From: Ancylostoma caninum
Taxonomy: Eukaryota; Nematoda; Chromadorea; Rhabditida; Ancylostomatidae
Assembly: GCA_037903475.1 (NCBI GenBank)
Contig: JBAJFG010000180.1
Coordinates: 496,001-560,000 of the forward strand
DNA length: 64,000 nt
Direction: 5' to 3'
Shown: in pieces, positions 34,508 to 46,149 of the stretch
Layout of the letters: every line of letters starts with the position of its first letter
Numbering within the stretch: the stretch's first letter is position 1
Notes under the pieces: generated by a model
What the model was told of the DNA's origin: nothing
Databases searched by the model: none
Seen by the model: the letters and a program-made list of their open reading frames with translations, nothing else
Position numbers and translations under genes: made by a program

Positions 34508-35218
34508 GTTGGGTACGCGCCACGGCCTGTGGCGCGCGCGGTATTGAACTTTTTCCAAATGCGACGTGGGTTTCTAATAGAAGAAGGTTTTCTCTATCGA
34601 ACCGTATACAGCACGCCTATATTCGGTCGCCCCTTCATCCCGCCATTTTTTCCAAATATGCAGAATTTTCAACTTTTAATAGATTTTTTCAGGCTCGGTT
34701 GAAATCGTTTTTCACATGCGACGTGGTCTACGTAATCAGCTCACTCTGCTGCGTCTACTGGTACCGGACTCGGAGCTGGAAATTGTGTGAGAAGCTCTGC
34801 CGGCCGTTAGGTGAGCACGTCATAACTGGCGTGCTCACCTAGCCCTGCGAAATAGTGCACTGGGGGAGGAGACGCAGAGACTTTAGGTGAGCACGCCCGT
34901 TGTGGCGTGCTCAACTAACGGCCGGCAGAGCTTCCCACGCAATTTCCAGCTCCGAGTCCGGTACCAGTAGACGCAGCAGAGTGAGCTGATTACGTAGACC
35001 ACGTCGCATCTGAAAAACGGTTTCAACCGAGCCTGAAGAAATCGATTGAAAGTCGAAAATCCAGGATGTTTGGAAAAAATGGCGGGATGAAGGAGCGACC
35101 GAATATAGGCGTGCTGTATATGGTTCGATAGAGAAAACCTTCTTCTATTAGAAACCCACGTCGCATTTGGAAAAAGTTCAATACCGCGCGCGCTAGAGGC
35201 CGCGACGCGTACCCAACC
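34508..35218. mobile_element. Foldback element with nested small hairpins at the centre
   Basis: The arms of about 300 bp (34508-34810 and 34914-35218) are inverted copies, for example gaactttttccaaatgcgac on the left. A third copy of the outer part lies at about 35547-35794 on the minus strand. The centre has two small hairpins: 34808-34841 (taggtgagcacg and exact complement) and 34884-34917 (same stem, one mismatch). The frames reading VLNFFQMRRGFLIEEGFLYR occur in all three copies and reflect the repeat, not a proven gene. Confidence 0.8.
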
Positions 35219-35546
35219 TTGCCATGCACCTGTTTTACCGGATGTTCAGCCGCCAACGGCGAGACCCGTGAGGGGCCTGTCCGAATCCACTACACATTTT
35301 CTAACTTACCTGTCATTGATGATTACAACGCATATTACAGATCCGTGGAGCGCGCCCTCATTTTCCTGAAATTTCGTCTCAAAAATCGGCAAAAATGTGA
35401 AATTTCAAACTCCCTTTTTTCAGCTTCTTTTCATCTTCGCCACCAACTGTGAATATATTCATGTAGTACTCCGCGTCCTCTCACCTATTCTAGCCGGCCA
35501 TCATCTCAACTCTTATGGATCCCTGAAATCCCTGAGGCCAAAAATA

Positions 35547-35794
35547 TCGATCGAAAGTCGAAAATTCCGGATGTTTGGAAAAAATGGCGGGATGAAGGAG
35601 CGATCGAATATAGGCATGCTGTACACGGTTCGATAGAGAAAACCTTCCTCTATCAGAAACCCACGTCGCATTTGGAAAAAGTTCAATACCGCGCGCGCCA
35701 CAGGCCGCGGCGCGTACCCAACATTGCCATGCACCCCATTTTCCGACGCCAATATTGAGCCTTCGTAGTGCACCTCCTCCAAAACTCTACACAT
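35547..35794 (-). repeat. Third copy of the 34.5-35.2 kb foldback arm
   Basis: Same sequence as the arm at 34436-34680 in inverted orientation, including the unique flank gtagagttttggaggaggtg that the 35.0-35.2 kb arm lacks. So this copy is closest to the left arm, extended outward. Confidence 0.75.
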
Positions 35795-35799
35795 TTTCT

Positions 35800-36240
35800 G
35801 AGTTTGTTATTAGCCACTTTGACCTTCACTTTTACATTTCCGATTTTCACGTTCGACCTTCACTTTCCAAGACCCATGCTCACCACTATTCCACCTATGC
35901 CAAAAGCGAGACAGTGCAAGGACGGAGGAGGGCGCAGAGCGAGAACCGGAGCCATTGAGCGTCTATGGACGTTCGTCACCCGCCGCGCCGCCGCGCGCGG
36001 CACTGCTTTTCTTTTCCCCAGCGCAGATGCCGGGAGGATTCGTGGCGGGCTCCGGTACCCTGGGTGTAGGTCGTATGGCGCGATTCTTCAGGTGGCACTA
36101 TGGACAGCCTGGGTCTACGGCGCGCTACTACCACCCGATTACGGTCATGCGTCGCGGTTTCACTGGATCTGCCTGGCGGAGCAACTCGTCCGCCTTTCCT
36201 ACATTATCCTACCATAGAAGAGAGCGCACACAGTTGCGGA
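35800..36240. other. GC-rich stretch with an unassigned open frame
   Basis: Plus-strand frame 35955-36263 encodes a Gly/Arg/Tyr-rich peptide (MPGGFVAGSGTLGVGRMARF and on). A cag precedes this ATG at 36026. Two other plus frames are also open across it because stop codons are rare in GC-rich DNA, so I do not call a gene. Confidence 0.3.
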
Positions 36241-36420
36241 TACAGTCCTTGTCGAAAAGATAGAGATTCCGTCACTGCAGAAACGCGGCGGGACCTGAAC
36301 GATGGATGCGGAGAGTGCATGCTCCAAGTGAGAGGGTCCAGTAGGTCCCACCGCGATTCTGCGACCGCGACAATATGGAACCGCACGCGCAATCCGTCTA
36401 TCTTTCCGACAAGGACTGTA
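36241..36420. mobile_element. Hairpin MITE-like element, 180 bp
   Basis: The outer arms pair tacagtccttgtcgaaaaga with the complement ending at 36420. Inner arms gcagaaacgcggcgggacct (36278-36297) and aggtcccaccgcgattctgc (36342-36361) also pair, leaving a loop of about 45 nt. Confidence 0.75.
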
Positions 36421-36439
36421 CCTCTATGTAACAGATGTC

Positions 36440-37420
36440 TAAAACGAGGTTTCAATTCTATGTGCTCTGCACTATTACATAGAATTGATAGAGTTTTGAC
36501 TGAATTAGTATCTACATGAACCAAATTGACGCCAAATATTGGACTTGAATAGGAGTCATTCCTAGCACCTCTGAAATATCAAAGAATTTCAGAAAACTAC
36601 AAGTTCGGGTAATTCGCTTGATCAGTAGCTCGAGAAATCTACGTATTGCAAGTGCTTGTTTGGTTGTTTCAGAAAGCTTTTTATTTAAACAGAGTAATCT
36701 GTGGCCTTTTATAAAACAGTACATTCACTTGGGTATTCCAATAAGCTTGATGTTCGAAACGTTTGTTCATCCGCATATCCTAAAAATCACAAGCACAGGC
36801 GGTTCAGAAATGAGTCGGTATTGGTGGATTTTTACTTACAAAGATCAGAGGGGCCTTTGGCAAGTCGCGCATGTTCAAGCTTGTTAGTCGCAGCTATTTT
36901 TATCTGCTTAACATGTTAGAAAGGATCCCGGAAATGATGTGGGAGTACGTGGAACATATGACTCATCTCAGGTCCGTGAATGCACCAGTAAAGACTCCTT
37001 TCCGAATGCCCTATACTGCTAGTTCAACGCTCTTCTTTACGGTCGGATGTTGGTTGCGTGGACGAGTTGCCCTGCCAGGCAGACCCAGGCAAACCGCGAC
37101 GCGAGGGATGGCAAGCACTAGGCGACAAAGAGGGCGTGTCCCGTACGAGGTAACTCGACGGCAGCAGCATGGATGCAGACGTCTCTGGCATTCTGCCAGC
37201 TCCAGTACCAACCTGGCCCTGGGAAGGTTATATGTCCCTAGGTGTTGTCGCCATCAACCAGGTTGTATTGAGAATGGTCAGCGTATTCCTATTAGTTCTA
37301 CAGCAACCATGCCAGAACTATGTTATAAAAATAACCTTCATTTATGTGAGAGGCAGGGGAAATTCAATGTGAGAGGCAGGGAAAAATTAGTCAGTATTAA
37401 ATTTATCAGTCATGCAAATG
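36440..37420. other. No firm gene; 5' side of a long open frame
   Basis: The left part of a 280-codon plus-strand frame (from 36871) is Arg/Cys-rich and reads through GC-rich, repeat-like DNA, so only its 3' part (from 37421) is of interest. A 22-bp direct duplication (tgtgagaggcagggg) occurs near 37340-37390. Confidence 0.35.
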
Positions 37421-37904
37421 TGTCTGCGCATATCTCATTGCTTTACCTCTATGCACGAATTTCAGGATTGAATCCAGGCGTTAATTTTGCAATAGGTTGC
37501 GAAAATGAAAATGATCGTTTAGACGAAGAATTAGATTTCCATGAAGGTAAAAGTTCAGCAGCTCGATCAAAGAAGTACTCTTTCTTACTCGATCGTCCTT
37601 CTCCTTTCCACACTCGAGTAATAGACATTTTTCAAAGAATTTGGTACGCTTTGTGTCTGAAGTGTCTGCGCATATCTCATTGCTTTACCTCTATGCACGC
37701 ATTTCAGGATTGAATCCAGGCGTCAATTTTGCAATAGGTTGCGAAAATGAAAATGATCGTTTAGACGAAGAATTAGATTTCCATGAAGGTAAAAGTTCAG
37801 CAGCTCGATCAAAGAAGTACTCTTTCTTACTCGATCGTCCTTCTCCTTTCCACACTCGAGTAATAGACAATTTTCAAAGAATTTGGTACGCTTTGTGTCT
37901 GAAT
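37421..37904 (+). repeat. 242-bp tandem duplication carrying a possible coding exon
   Basis: Copies 37421-37662 and 37663-37904 differ at about three positions only. Each contains a tttcag acceptor and a GAAG|GTAAAA donor bounding an 81-nt, frame-neutral segment (37466-37546 in copy 1) encoding an acidic peptide (NPGVNFAIGCENENDRLDEE). The frame also stays open beyond the donor (KSSAARSKKYSFLLDRPSPF). Whether it is spliced or read through is undecided, and no family is recognised. Confidence 0.6.
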
Positions 37905-40180
37905 AGCGACCCCATGTAAATTTTGGTTTCCTTGCTGTGTTGAAGCTTCTTCTCCTCCAAGAAATATGTGATCGTTGAGAAGAAAAGGCAGCCTGATTGT
38001 GTCAAGACTGAGCTATGTGACGACCATATGCAGCTCTAATTTAAGGTTTCTACCGATGTTCATGTAGTACAGGATGTGCCAAAAGTACGGTAACAATCTG
38101 CGTTTCGCTACTAAAAGATCATGTTCTGCCTTGAGTCTTGCTCAATGTGAAGGTCGTTTTCGAACTTTTCCAGGACAGTGCTCAAGCGCCTAGGTTTAGG
38201 TAGGTTCAGTGCTGGGGTGGGGGGAGGGGGATTAAATTTTAAGACATACTGGTTGCGTCGAGTGGCAAGGCAGCGGTTTTAGGGAAGTCTCCACTTCTTA
38301 GATCGGACATTACTATACGAGAGCATTGCTGCTTACATAGCACAACCATGCCTTCACCTGTTCGAAAAGAAGAACAAGCAAATAATTTTGCTTGTTTTGG
38401 AAGATGATTATCCTCCATATTGGCTTTTCCCTAATTACCCATTTGAATGTTGTATACAGTTCACTAACGGGCATTTCCTCTCCTTTATGCTAAAAAAAAA
38501 CCAAGCAAAGGAGATAATTGATGCATAAGCGTTTGATTCCAATATTCCTGATGTCGACCCTCGACAGCTTCAATACACCAGTAATTAAAGGTGCGAGAGA
38601 GGTGCGAAATCCATTCGAGTGAGCGCTTACCGTCACCCTGCAGAGTGCAGAGATGGCAGAGTTTCGCAGATCTCGTCCGAGACACGCCTCTCGTTGTCGC
38701 CTAGTGCAACGCACCCCGACGCGAGACAGTATATCCGGTGGTAGGAGCGCGCTCAGATCGCGTCTGCCTATAGTGCCACCCCAAGAATCGCCTTATACGA
38801 CCGCGGGGGGCCCCCCCCCCCCGGTACCCTTCACCTTTAGCGGGAACGACTTACAACGTCTTTCCAGAAGAAGTGACGAGTGATATAGGTGTAATTTCAC
38901 AAAAAGTGGTCACTATGTACCCTTCACAAATATATCCACGTTTCAATTAAGGAAGTTATAAGGGAAAAACAGCCGTTTTTTGGTACTTTGCAGTATTATT
39001 AAAAGGAAAGGGGTTGTTGTGGGTGAATTATAGGATATTGGACACGAGAAGGTAGGATATGAAATGCTGATATTCCTCGGACCCTCCTATTTTTGAAAGA
39101 ACCGCAATTTGAATGTTTTTTCATGTTGAAATTAATGCCGGACTTTCCTTGTCGAGGCGATGACTCATCGCGCTGCCGCCGTCAGTTCGCTGCAGATGGA
39201 AGGGTATACCTGAGCTTGTCTAAATAGATGAAGGCAAACGGCAACTGAACTACTAAACGCTGCCGCTACCCCCCCCCCCCCTCCCTCGGTCGACGACCAC
39301 CCTTTACTTTTGTCACCGCTGACAGGCTTCAGACCACTCAGACCCCCTTCACTTCGCAGACCTCCGACTCCCCTCTATCGCACCTATGCCGCTGACTCAG
39401 CTCAGGAGCACGCATTTACGGCCTCGAGGCGGGCGTACGTGTACAATCCTTCGCAAATTAATGCGTGCGTCTGACGCACGTAGCTAGTATGAATTAACCT
39501 ATAAACTGCGCTTGAAACGGTCACTGGAACATGTGAGAATGAATAGATGATTCTTACAAAAAAAAAAAAAAACCTAAAAGATGTCGGAGAAAGCAGGACA
39601 TGTTCGAAAATGAAATAAAACAGCAGAGATTTCGACCAGATTACAAAAGAGACGCTACGGGCAAACATTAGAGTGATTTACAATTCTGGATGTTCATTGA
39701 ATGTTATCCACAGGGTACATCTGAAAAAGGTGCGCAGCTAGTCTAGCATCACAAAATGCTGCAAATAAGTTATATGTCAGTTACACTCTAGAAAGGTTGC
39801 AAGGAAGCCGTCCTGACTCCAAGAGATCGCAGGAAATTGGGAAGGATGCAAATGTTAGCTAGAACTTGCATGGACTCAGAAAAATTGCACGTAAATTGAA
39901 AAAAATCTGAAATGAGTTCTATGATATAAAATTGTGTGATGTCATCAATCTTCAGTCGACTACCACTGATAGAACTGCAAGAACCCACCTATACGAAACA
40001 GGAGTCAGCCATTATCGCGGAAATAAATATGTATATGCACATGATGAACACGGTTACATCAGGCATGTTCAAAACGTTCTAATTTTCAGAAATCCTCACA
40101 GGAGAAAGTCGTATATTTTAAGAAGTCCGGATAAGTTACGGAATTCATTGCTATCACCTTGCCATAAATGACAAGTAGTG
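37905..40180. other. No supported gene; homopolymer C and G runs
   Basis: 38084-38110 (acaggatgtgccaaaagtac) resembles a single mariner-like terminal repeat without partner. C-runs of 10 or more bases occur near 38808-38821 and 39270-39283. Frames near 38485-38880 are short. Confidence 0.35.
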
Positions 40181-40300
40181 AGCCCGTAGAGATCCGGTAT
40201 ATGTCATACGATCCAACGGCCGGACACGCCGCGCGCGACCTCTGCGTGACGGCTGCTACGTATATTTGGGTCAGCTCTGCTGCCATCGAACTTGATGGGA
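40180..40300. repeat. Dispersed repeat family DR2, copy 1
   Basis: Contains gtcatacgatccaacggccg, gcgcgcgacctc and gtcagctctgctgcc. The same elements in the same order occur inverted at about 46448-46570. There is no coding content. Confidence 0.7.
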
Positions 40301-40309
40301 TATAATTGA

Positions 40310-42680
40310 GAGAATTATAAACTCGAAAACGTTTCACATATTCGTTAACATTTTTACGTACATTCAAATTCCAGTGAAAGAATGAAATTAATGCATAATC
40401 TCATTTGGTCTGATTTCTGCTGTTGGAGCCCTCTAGGACAGAGTAATCTTTCGAATCATTGGTTAGTGGTCGAAGATTGAAAGATTCAATGAGATGCATG
40501 TATTACATATTCAGTTAATAGCTTCCCTTTTATCCCACCGTGAAAATCTCTTGAGGTAAACAACAAGATAGAGCAAAGAATCCCACTGTAAAGTGTAACG
40601 AGAGGGGTATTAGGAGCTATAGTCGGTTCAGAAAACAGTAACCGATGGGTGAATTGCCATATGGAGAGCGCACCCTTTCTGGCTTATTATTTTCGACTTG
40701 CTGACTTTTCGACTGGTTTATGTACGTAGTGGATTGGGGAGTAAGTTCGTGTGGGTTTTCATGGGCGTAGAAGCCACGACTTCCCAGGAACATCGTAAAC
40801 CATATTGAATGGGTTGCATAGCTCCTTTCCTCTTCTATTAGTGCTGCCAGAGACAGGGCAGCTTGTCAGCTCCATCTCTACGAAAAATTGCTTTGTTTGA
40901 GATGACTCAATTTGTAGCCCGCGACCGCAATTCTCAGACAAAGTTTAAGAAATGAATAGGGAATTGAACAAAATAAGTTGTGTATGACTGTACTAGACCT
41001 GTAGAGTCGAAAATAGTGAAAGACCCCTACATTCGAGTTTCTTTCAAGTCATTTTGGTGAAATTTGTACATAGAAGTCGAGCATACCCAATGTGGCCGAT
41101 CACCTCTTATCGAGCATTTTGGGGTTTTGCATGGAATGCGTTAGCTAAACCTATACATTGTTGCCAGTTAGCATCAGTAGTGATTATTCCTTACATCGAA
41201 AGCAATCTTAGCGGATAATTGCCTTCATGTCCCACAAACTGGGTGTCCAAAACAAGAAGCAACCTCAAAACCATATTGACCCCTGTTTATTACTTCTATG
41301 CTGTCCTTTCAGGAGTAAAGGTTCCTCTCCAAGCGTCGTTGATATCCCTAGCCAATTGAACCACATTTGATCCATGATTGAAGCGAACGATAGTCCTTCT
41401 TCCTCTTTCGCTGCCTCAGTCATGTATGGCACAGAGAGTTATGGTCTCTGCTGTTCACTCGGTTACAGGTCTTCATAGGTGGAATACCCTGAGTATCGTG
41501 CTCACCCAACTTTCACTTTTAGCCGAGCCAGGGGGGAACCTTCACTTTGGCGGGTGGGGGGAGGGGGGGCTTCCCCCCACCACCCTCCGCTGCCCAAATG
41601 GGAGAAGCACATGTAATCTTGCTTAATTTCAGGTTCAAGCAAGAACTTCGTCGCTGAAAGAGGGATTCCCGGCGGAATATCGTGAGGACAGTGCAAATGG
41701 GATTGTGATCTCTATTATTGTGTCTATTTAATGGTGAGGTGTGGCGCACCGATCAGCCAAAATTGAAAGTGTTAATGTTTTGATCTGTCCCGTTGGTGTA
41801 GAGAAACTGAAAGTACGGATAGAACGCAGTTGCACTGGAAAACCAAGAAAAACTTTTGATACAGACAAACGTAGGTGTAGATCGGAATCAAAAAATGCGA
41901 TCGATAAGTAGATAGGTAGTTGTTGAATGTTTTTCTAAACGAGATGGTAGATTTATCGAGGTATTGTTCAAAGCGTGAATACAGCGCTACAGACGAGAAG
42001 AAATAACTTAGAAAGTGTTCAAAATTATTTCCGGAGTAAAAGATAAAGTCGAGGAGTTAACATTGAAGTTTCATGATTTCTTTCATTTTCCGGGCAATCT
42101 TTCTCAGGACCGAGAGGAGCCAGGAGGAACGCCGTTCACGCATGAATAGTATAGAAAGAGTACTAATTAAAAATATCTGAAATTGAACGCTGACCGGAAA
42201 ACTGACTAAAAAATTTCATCCTCAATATCAAAGATTTTTCGGATTTTTGGACCAGAATTTCCCAGAGCACAGAAAAGGACCTCCATATTTGGACCTCCGA
42301 TTTTCACGTCCAAGCTTCACATTCGAAGACCCATGCTCACCACTATTCCACCTATGCAGGTCTTGTCTTCCTGAGTGATAGTGGATTCGGTTTCTTGTAA
42401 AACATCAAAAGTTGCAGTACAAAACGTCCTTCTGACGGCAATTTCATTAATTCAAAAGTTTTCATGTACATAAAGCGGACACCGGTAGCTAGTAGAAGTC
42501 AGCGCAAAAGCCAAAGATTTTTGCGACAGTGATGAACTACACAGCGACGTGACTCGTAATTTATTCGTTAAGATAGTATTCTTGTACGCTGAAACTGCAG
42601 AAACAGTAACTATGTAGAAGCGAACATCTGAACCTTACTACTCCGTGAATTTAGGCGAAAAGATCCGGTGCACGTGCACA
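40310..42680. other. No supported gene; second G/C-run repeat at 41488-41590
   Basis: Mostly AT-rich. 41488-41590 is the second copy of the G/C-run repeat described at 34317. A C. elegans-like intron/exon pattern is not seen. Confidence 0.4.
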
Positions 42681-42684
42681 CAGC

Positions 42685-42735
42685 AGCGGCAAAAAGATTG
42701 CAACTTTCAGTTTTTTGTCTATTACTTTCTGAAGG
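42685..42735 (+). repeat. Solo Tc1-like terminal repeat relic
   Basis: cagcggcaaaaagattgcaa, then ctttcagttttttgtctatt, closely follows the ends of the Tc1-like element at 27767-29316 (cagtagcgagcaaaaagatt and on). No matching opposite end was found nearby. Confidence 0.6.
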
Positions 42736-42824
42736 AGGGGGGTAAAGAGGCTCCCAAGGCTTGCTGACAGTCATAGCCTGTCTTGGAGCCTCTACCCTGC
42801 GGAGATTTTGCGTATTTGCTGCAG

Positions 42825-43006
42825 CGGATAGCGGCCACGCCCATCGCCCCGCCCACATACCGAGCCCATATGCAGAGTTTGAGGGGGAAGCGGAAGTCGA
42901 GAAATTGAGGAGTGATTTCCAAGAAAGTTTAAATAAAGCCGGAATTCAAATTTTAAAAAAGATCGACGGTTTTAAGAAATTAAACATCGAGCCAGGTCTT
43001 ATTTAA
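42825..43006 (+). CDS. Unrecognised candidate terminal exon
   Basis: After a tttgctgcag acceptor the frame is open for about 60 codons to a TAA. The second half is rich in charged residues with a helical pattern (YAEFEGEAEVEKLRSDFQES, then NKAGIQILKKIDGFKKLN), unlike the surrounding repeat-derived frames. No upstream exon was found, so the assignment rests on one acceptor and composition. Confidence 0.3.
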
Positions 43007-43299
43007 CATGCTGATCATGGATTTAATATCAATTTTGTATCAAAGTGCCATTTCTGAAGTATTTCAAGCTTTTACAGTACAAATCACATTTTCAGAATCT
43101 GCTGAATCTTTGTAAACTGGGGTCATTCGACGTTCTTATCTCGAATTCGGTGCCTGTCTTGTATTGTGATGTCCTTTTTTAACAATTAATGCACGGATTG
43201 CGTAGCTTGGAAAAATCCAAAACTTCAAAAGCTCATCACTACATAGGATGCTTTGTAGGATTTTTCTAGAATTTCCTGTCCTTCATTTATATTTGCATT

Positions 43300-43470
43300 T
43301 TCTCCAACGCAATCGATTATGAATCCATCACCAGATGCGCTGTAAGAAAGACCCCGCAGGTACGTGCTGTGCCTGCAGGCGTACCTCAAGGATACAATGC
43401 CGTGAGATCGCCACTCTCTTCCCGTTTTGTTAGCATTGATTTTCTGAAAATAAGAGTGCAACAGTGAAAT
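43300..43470 (+). repeat. Dispersed repeat family DR1, copy 2
   Basis: Shares ctgtgcctgcaggcgtacct, ggatacaatgcc, gatcgcc and attgattt with the copy at 22925. Confidence 0.7.
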
Positions 43471-44140
43471 AGACTGCGGACTCTGTGCAAAAAATGTGAA
43501 ATGAACTGGTATTTAGTAATATTCATTAAAAATCTCAATTACTACATAAAATTGTCGCGACAGGAAACTTTTTATTTTTCATATATTTTTCTTGTGACAA
43601 GATAGGGAGCGGTGAATCGTTAAAAAAAGTGTCTTTGTATGCGTCGGGATCTTTTTGGAAAGGGCTTTGCACACGAAGAAAGAGCCCAACACTTTTTATA
43701 AGCAAACTTTGTCATCCAGACGATTCGTTTTTAGTTTCGAAATTTCAACTTTGCTTTATGAATATAAATCCAGTGGTTTTAGAAAAAAATTGCACCCATC
43801 CTGCTTCTCAGTTGTTGGAAAAGATCATCACGATACAAAACGTATTCGAGATAAAAACGTCAAATAACCTTAGTTTACCATGTCTCAGAAGATTCTTTTT
43901 AAAAAAAGTACACGCTTGGAACACTTCAAAAATGGCATTTTGATAGAGAATAGGTGTCAGATCCGTAATCATCATGTCAAGTAACCCCTAGGTGAAGGTT
44001 ATACTTCCTGAAATCTGCGGTTCTTCTCAAATTTAGATCACAATTCTATTTAAATCTTATTTAAACTGCAGCTTTGAAAACTCCCAATCAATTTGGTGTA
44101 GTTTATGTGCCTATTTATGTAGTTTGCGCATGGAAGGCGG
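43471..44140. other. No supported gene
   Basis: AT-rich, with two overlapping short frames (43629-43943) and sequence weakly resembling 44880-45550 (ttatgaatataaatcc-type motif). Confidence 0.4.
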
Positions 44141-44142
44141 GC

Positions 44143-46025
44143 CATTCGGTACATAGGCTCCTCCCACCAGCGAGATGCGAGAGGCGCAGGCCACGATGCG
44201 CCGGCGAGACACACGATGCGCAGACATGCGCCTACTTCCACATGTTCGCACTGGCCCGCCGCAACGCGATGCCGCGAATAGAAGCGCGGCAAACCGCAGC
44301 TACCGCAACAATTGAATGCCGCAGCTACCGCAACAATTGAATGCCGCAGCTACCGCAACAAGAATGCATAAGATGATGAATCTAACATTACGAAACATAT
44401 GAGTTTCAATAAAACTGGAAATTCAATTTCGAACAAAAAGGATGATTTTAGAAAGCAAAGTATTCATCCGGGGGTTATTCGACATGCTGATTACGAATTT
44501 AATGTTTATTTTGTATTCTAACGTCACTTTAATAGTGTTCCAACAACTATAGAAGAGGTACTTAATTTTTCTGAATCTTCTCAAAATTTGCGAACAGGGC
44601 TTATTCTTCGTTCTCATCACGAACTCTTTCGAAAGCGTTCGAGATTTGGAAACGAAACCACTACTGCTACAACGAAAAAGTATTTTTCTATTGAAAAAGT
44701 GTTTCTAAAGAAAAGGTGAGGTGCCCGTCGTCCTTCCTTTTTGTATTAATAAAAAACTCAAAAGATTCTGATACATCCTGTGGTATTTTTGAGCTTATGG
44801 GAGATTTTCAATCATTTCAGCTACTGGCAGAGAAATTACCTATTGCTGCTTGTGAGCAAACGAAAAGGAAGGAAAAGCGCGTCATAAATTCTTAAAAGTT
44901 TTCCATTTGTGACAACTTTCACGTAGTTTACATTCTTTATGGATATAAATTAGTGAATACCAATTTATTTCATGTTTGTTGCTCTGGAATTGCTTTTTGT
45001 TCGAGTATTACATTCTTAGTTCCAGAAAATCAATGTTAACAATACTCCTGCGGAGTGACAATCTGGCGGCACTGTATCCACGAGGCACGCCTGCAGGCAC
45101 AGTGCGTATCCGCAAGGCATTTTTAACACCTCATCTGGCGATTAGGTTAATGATCGATTATGCAGAAAACAACGCAAATGTACATGCGAAACATTCTAGA
45201 AAAGTATTAAGAAGTGAACCTACATTGCGTTGAGGTAATGGTGCTTCACATGCTTAAATATTATTTATTAACAACGCCAAGGACTCCCATTTCTAAAACA
45301 AATTTAATGAGGTTTGGATAGCCAGTAGTGACAAAGATCATCCAAATTACGCACAGGTTTCACCTACACTTCTGTATTTCTCCTTTTTACTATTTTGGAA
45401 CCATGTATATAGGAAAAGAACATTTTAAAACTAGAAATCTTGCCCGATTAAACAAAAAACTGATAAACACTAGCTATATGCAACAAAATAGTGGGTTTGC
45501 CTTACAAAAGTTGCTTCATTGAATGTTTTTTAAATATAAATCCTGTTCGATATTCACTCGCCTGTACCTCAATTGCTGAAAAAAGGCAACACAACAGAAA
45601 ATGGATTGTACAGGTGTTCAGAAAAATTAAGTATCTCTTCTATACTTGTTGGAACACTATTAAAGTGACGTTAGAATACAAAATAAACAATAAATTCGTA
45701 ATCAGCATGTCGAATAACCCCCGGATGAATACTTTGCTTTCTAAAATCATCCTTTTTGTTCGAAATTGAATTTCCAGTTTTATTGAAACTCATATGTTTC
45801 GTAATGTTAGATTCATCATCTTATGCATTCTTGTTGCGGTAGCTGCGGCATTCAATTGTTGCGCTAGCTGCGGTTTGCCGCGCTTCTATTCGCGGCATCG
45901 CGTTGCGGCGGGCCAGTGCGAACATGTGGAAGTAGGCGCATGTCTGCGCATCGTGTGTCTCGCCGGCGCATCGTGGCCTGCGCCTCTCGCATCTCGCTGG
46001 TGGGAGGAGCCTATGTACCGAATGG
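44143..46025. mobile_element. Foldback element, arms about 410-435 bp
   Basis: The left arm 44143-44577 and right arm 45618-46025 are inverted and highly similar. The left arm has one additional 25-bp unit (ccgcagctaccgcaacaatt region; three units against two), accounting for the length difference. Frames on the arms encode the same peptide (CGLPRFYSRHRVAAGQCEHV and on), but duplication alone explains this. The 1-kb spacer holds DR1 copy 3 (about 45010-45160, inverted). No transposase was found. Confidence 0.85.
45010..45160 (-). repeat. Dispersed repeat family DR1, copy 3
   Basis: Inverted relative to the other two copies and inserted in the spacer of the 44.1-46.0 kb foldback. Reads cgcctgcaggcacagtgcg and aacacctcatctggcg on the plus strand. 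Confidence 0.7.
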
Positions 46026-46035
46026 CTACGCTGCC

Positions 46036-46146
46036 GATATTTAGGTGATAAAAAGATAGTACAATACGATGATAAAACTATAGTATGCGCAAGGCATACT
46101 ATAGTTTTATCATCGTATTGTACTATCTTTTTATCACCTAAATATC
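46036..46146. repeat. Perfect hairpin: 53-bp arms, 5-nt loop
   Basis: 46036-46088 is the exact reverse complement of 46094-46146, with loop gcaag. It begins gatatttaggtgataaaaag and lies 10 bp beyond the right end of the 44.1-46.0 kb foldback. Perfect arms of this size suggest either a very recent origin or a maintained structure. No comparable sequence was seen elsewhere in the window. Confidence 0.97.
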
Positions 46147-46149
46147 ATT

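Noticed and set aside
34436..35794. Three frames encoding VLNFFQMRRGFLIEEGFLYR-like peptide
   Set aside because: They are copies of one foldback arm. No splice signals, start context or domain support a gene.
36871..37420. N-terminal half of a 280-codon open frame
   Set aside because: Composition is unlike a typical protein and the region is GC-rich repeat. Only the duplicated 3' part is kept as a possible exon.
44050..46048. Identical peptides on opposite strands (CGLPRFYSRHRVAAG)
   Set aside because: Same reason: the inverted arms of one foldback. Cys/Arg/Trp-rich composition comes from GC-rich repeat.
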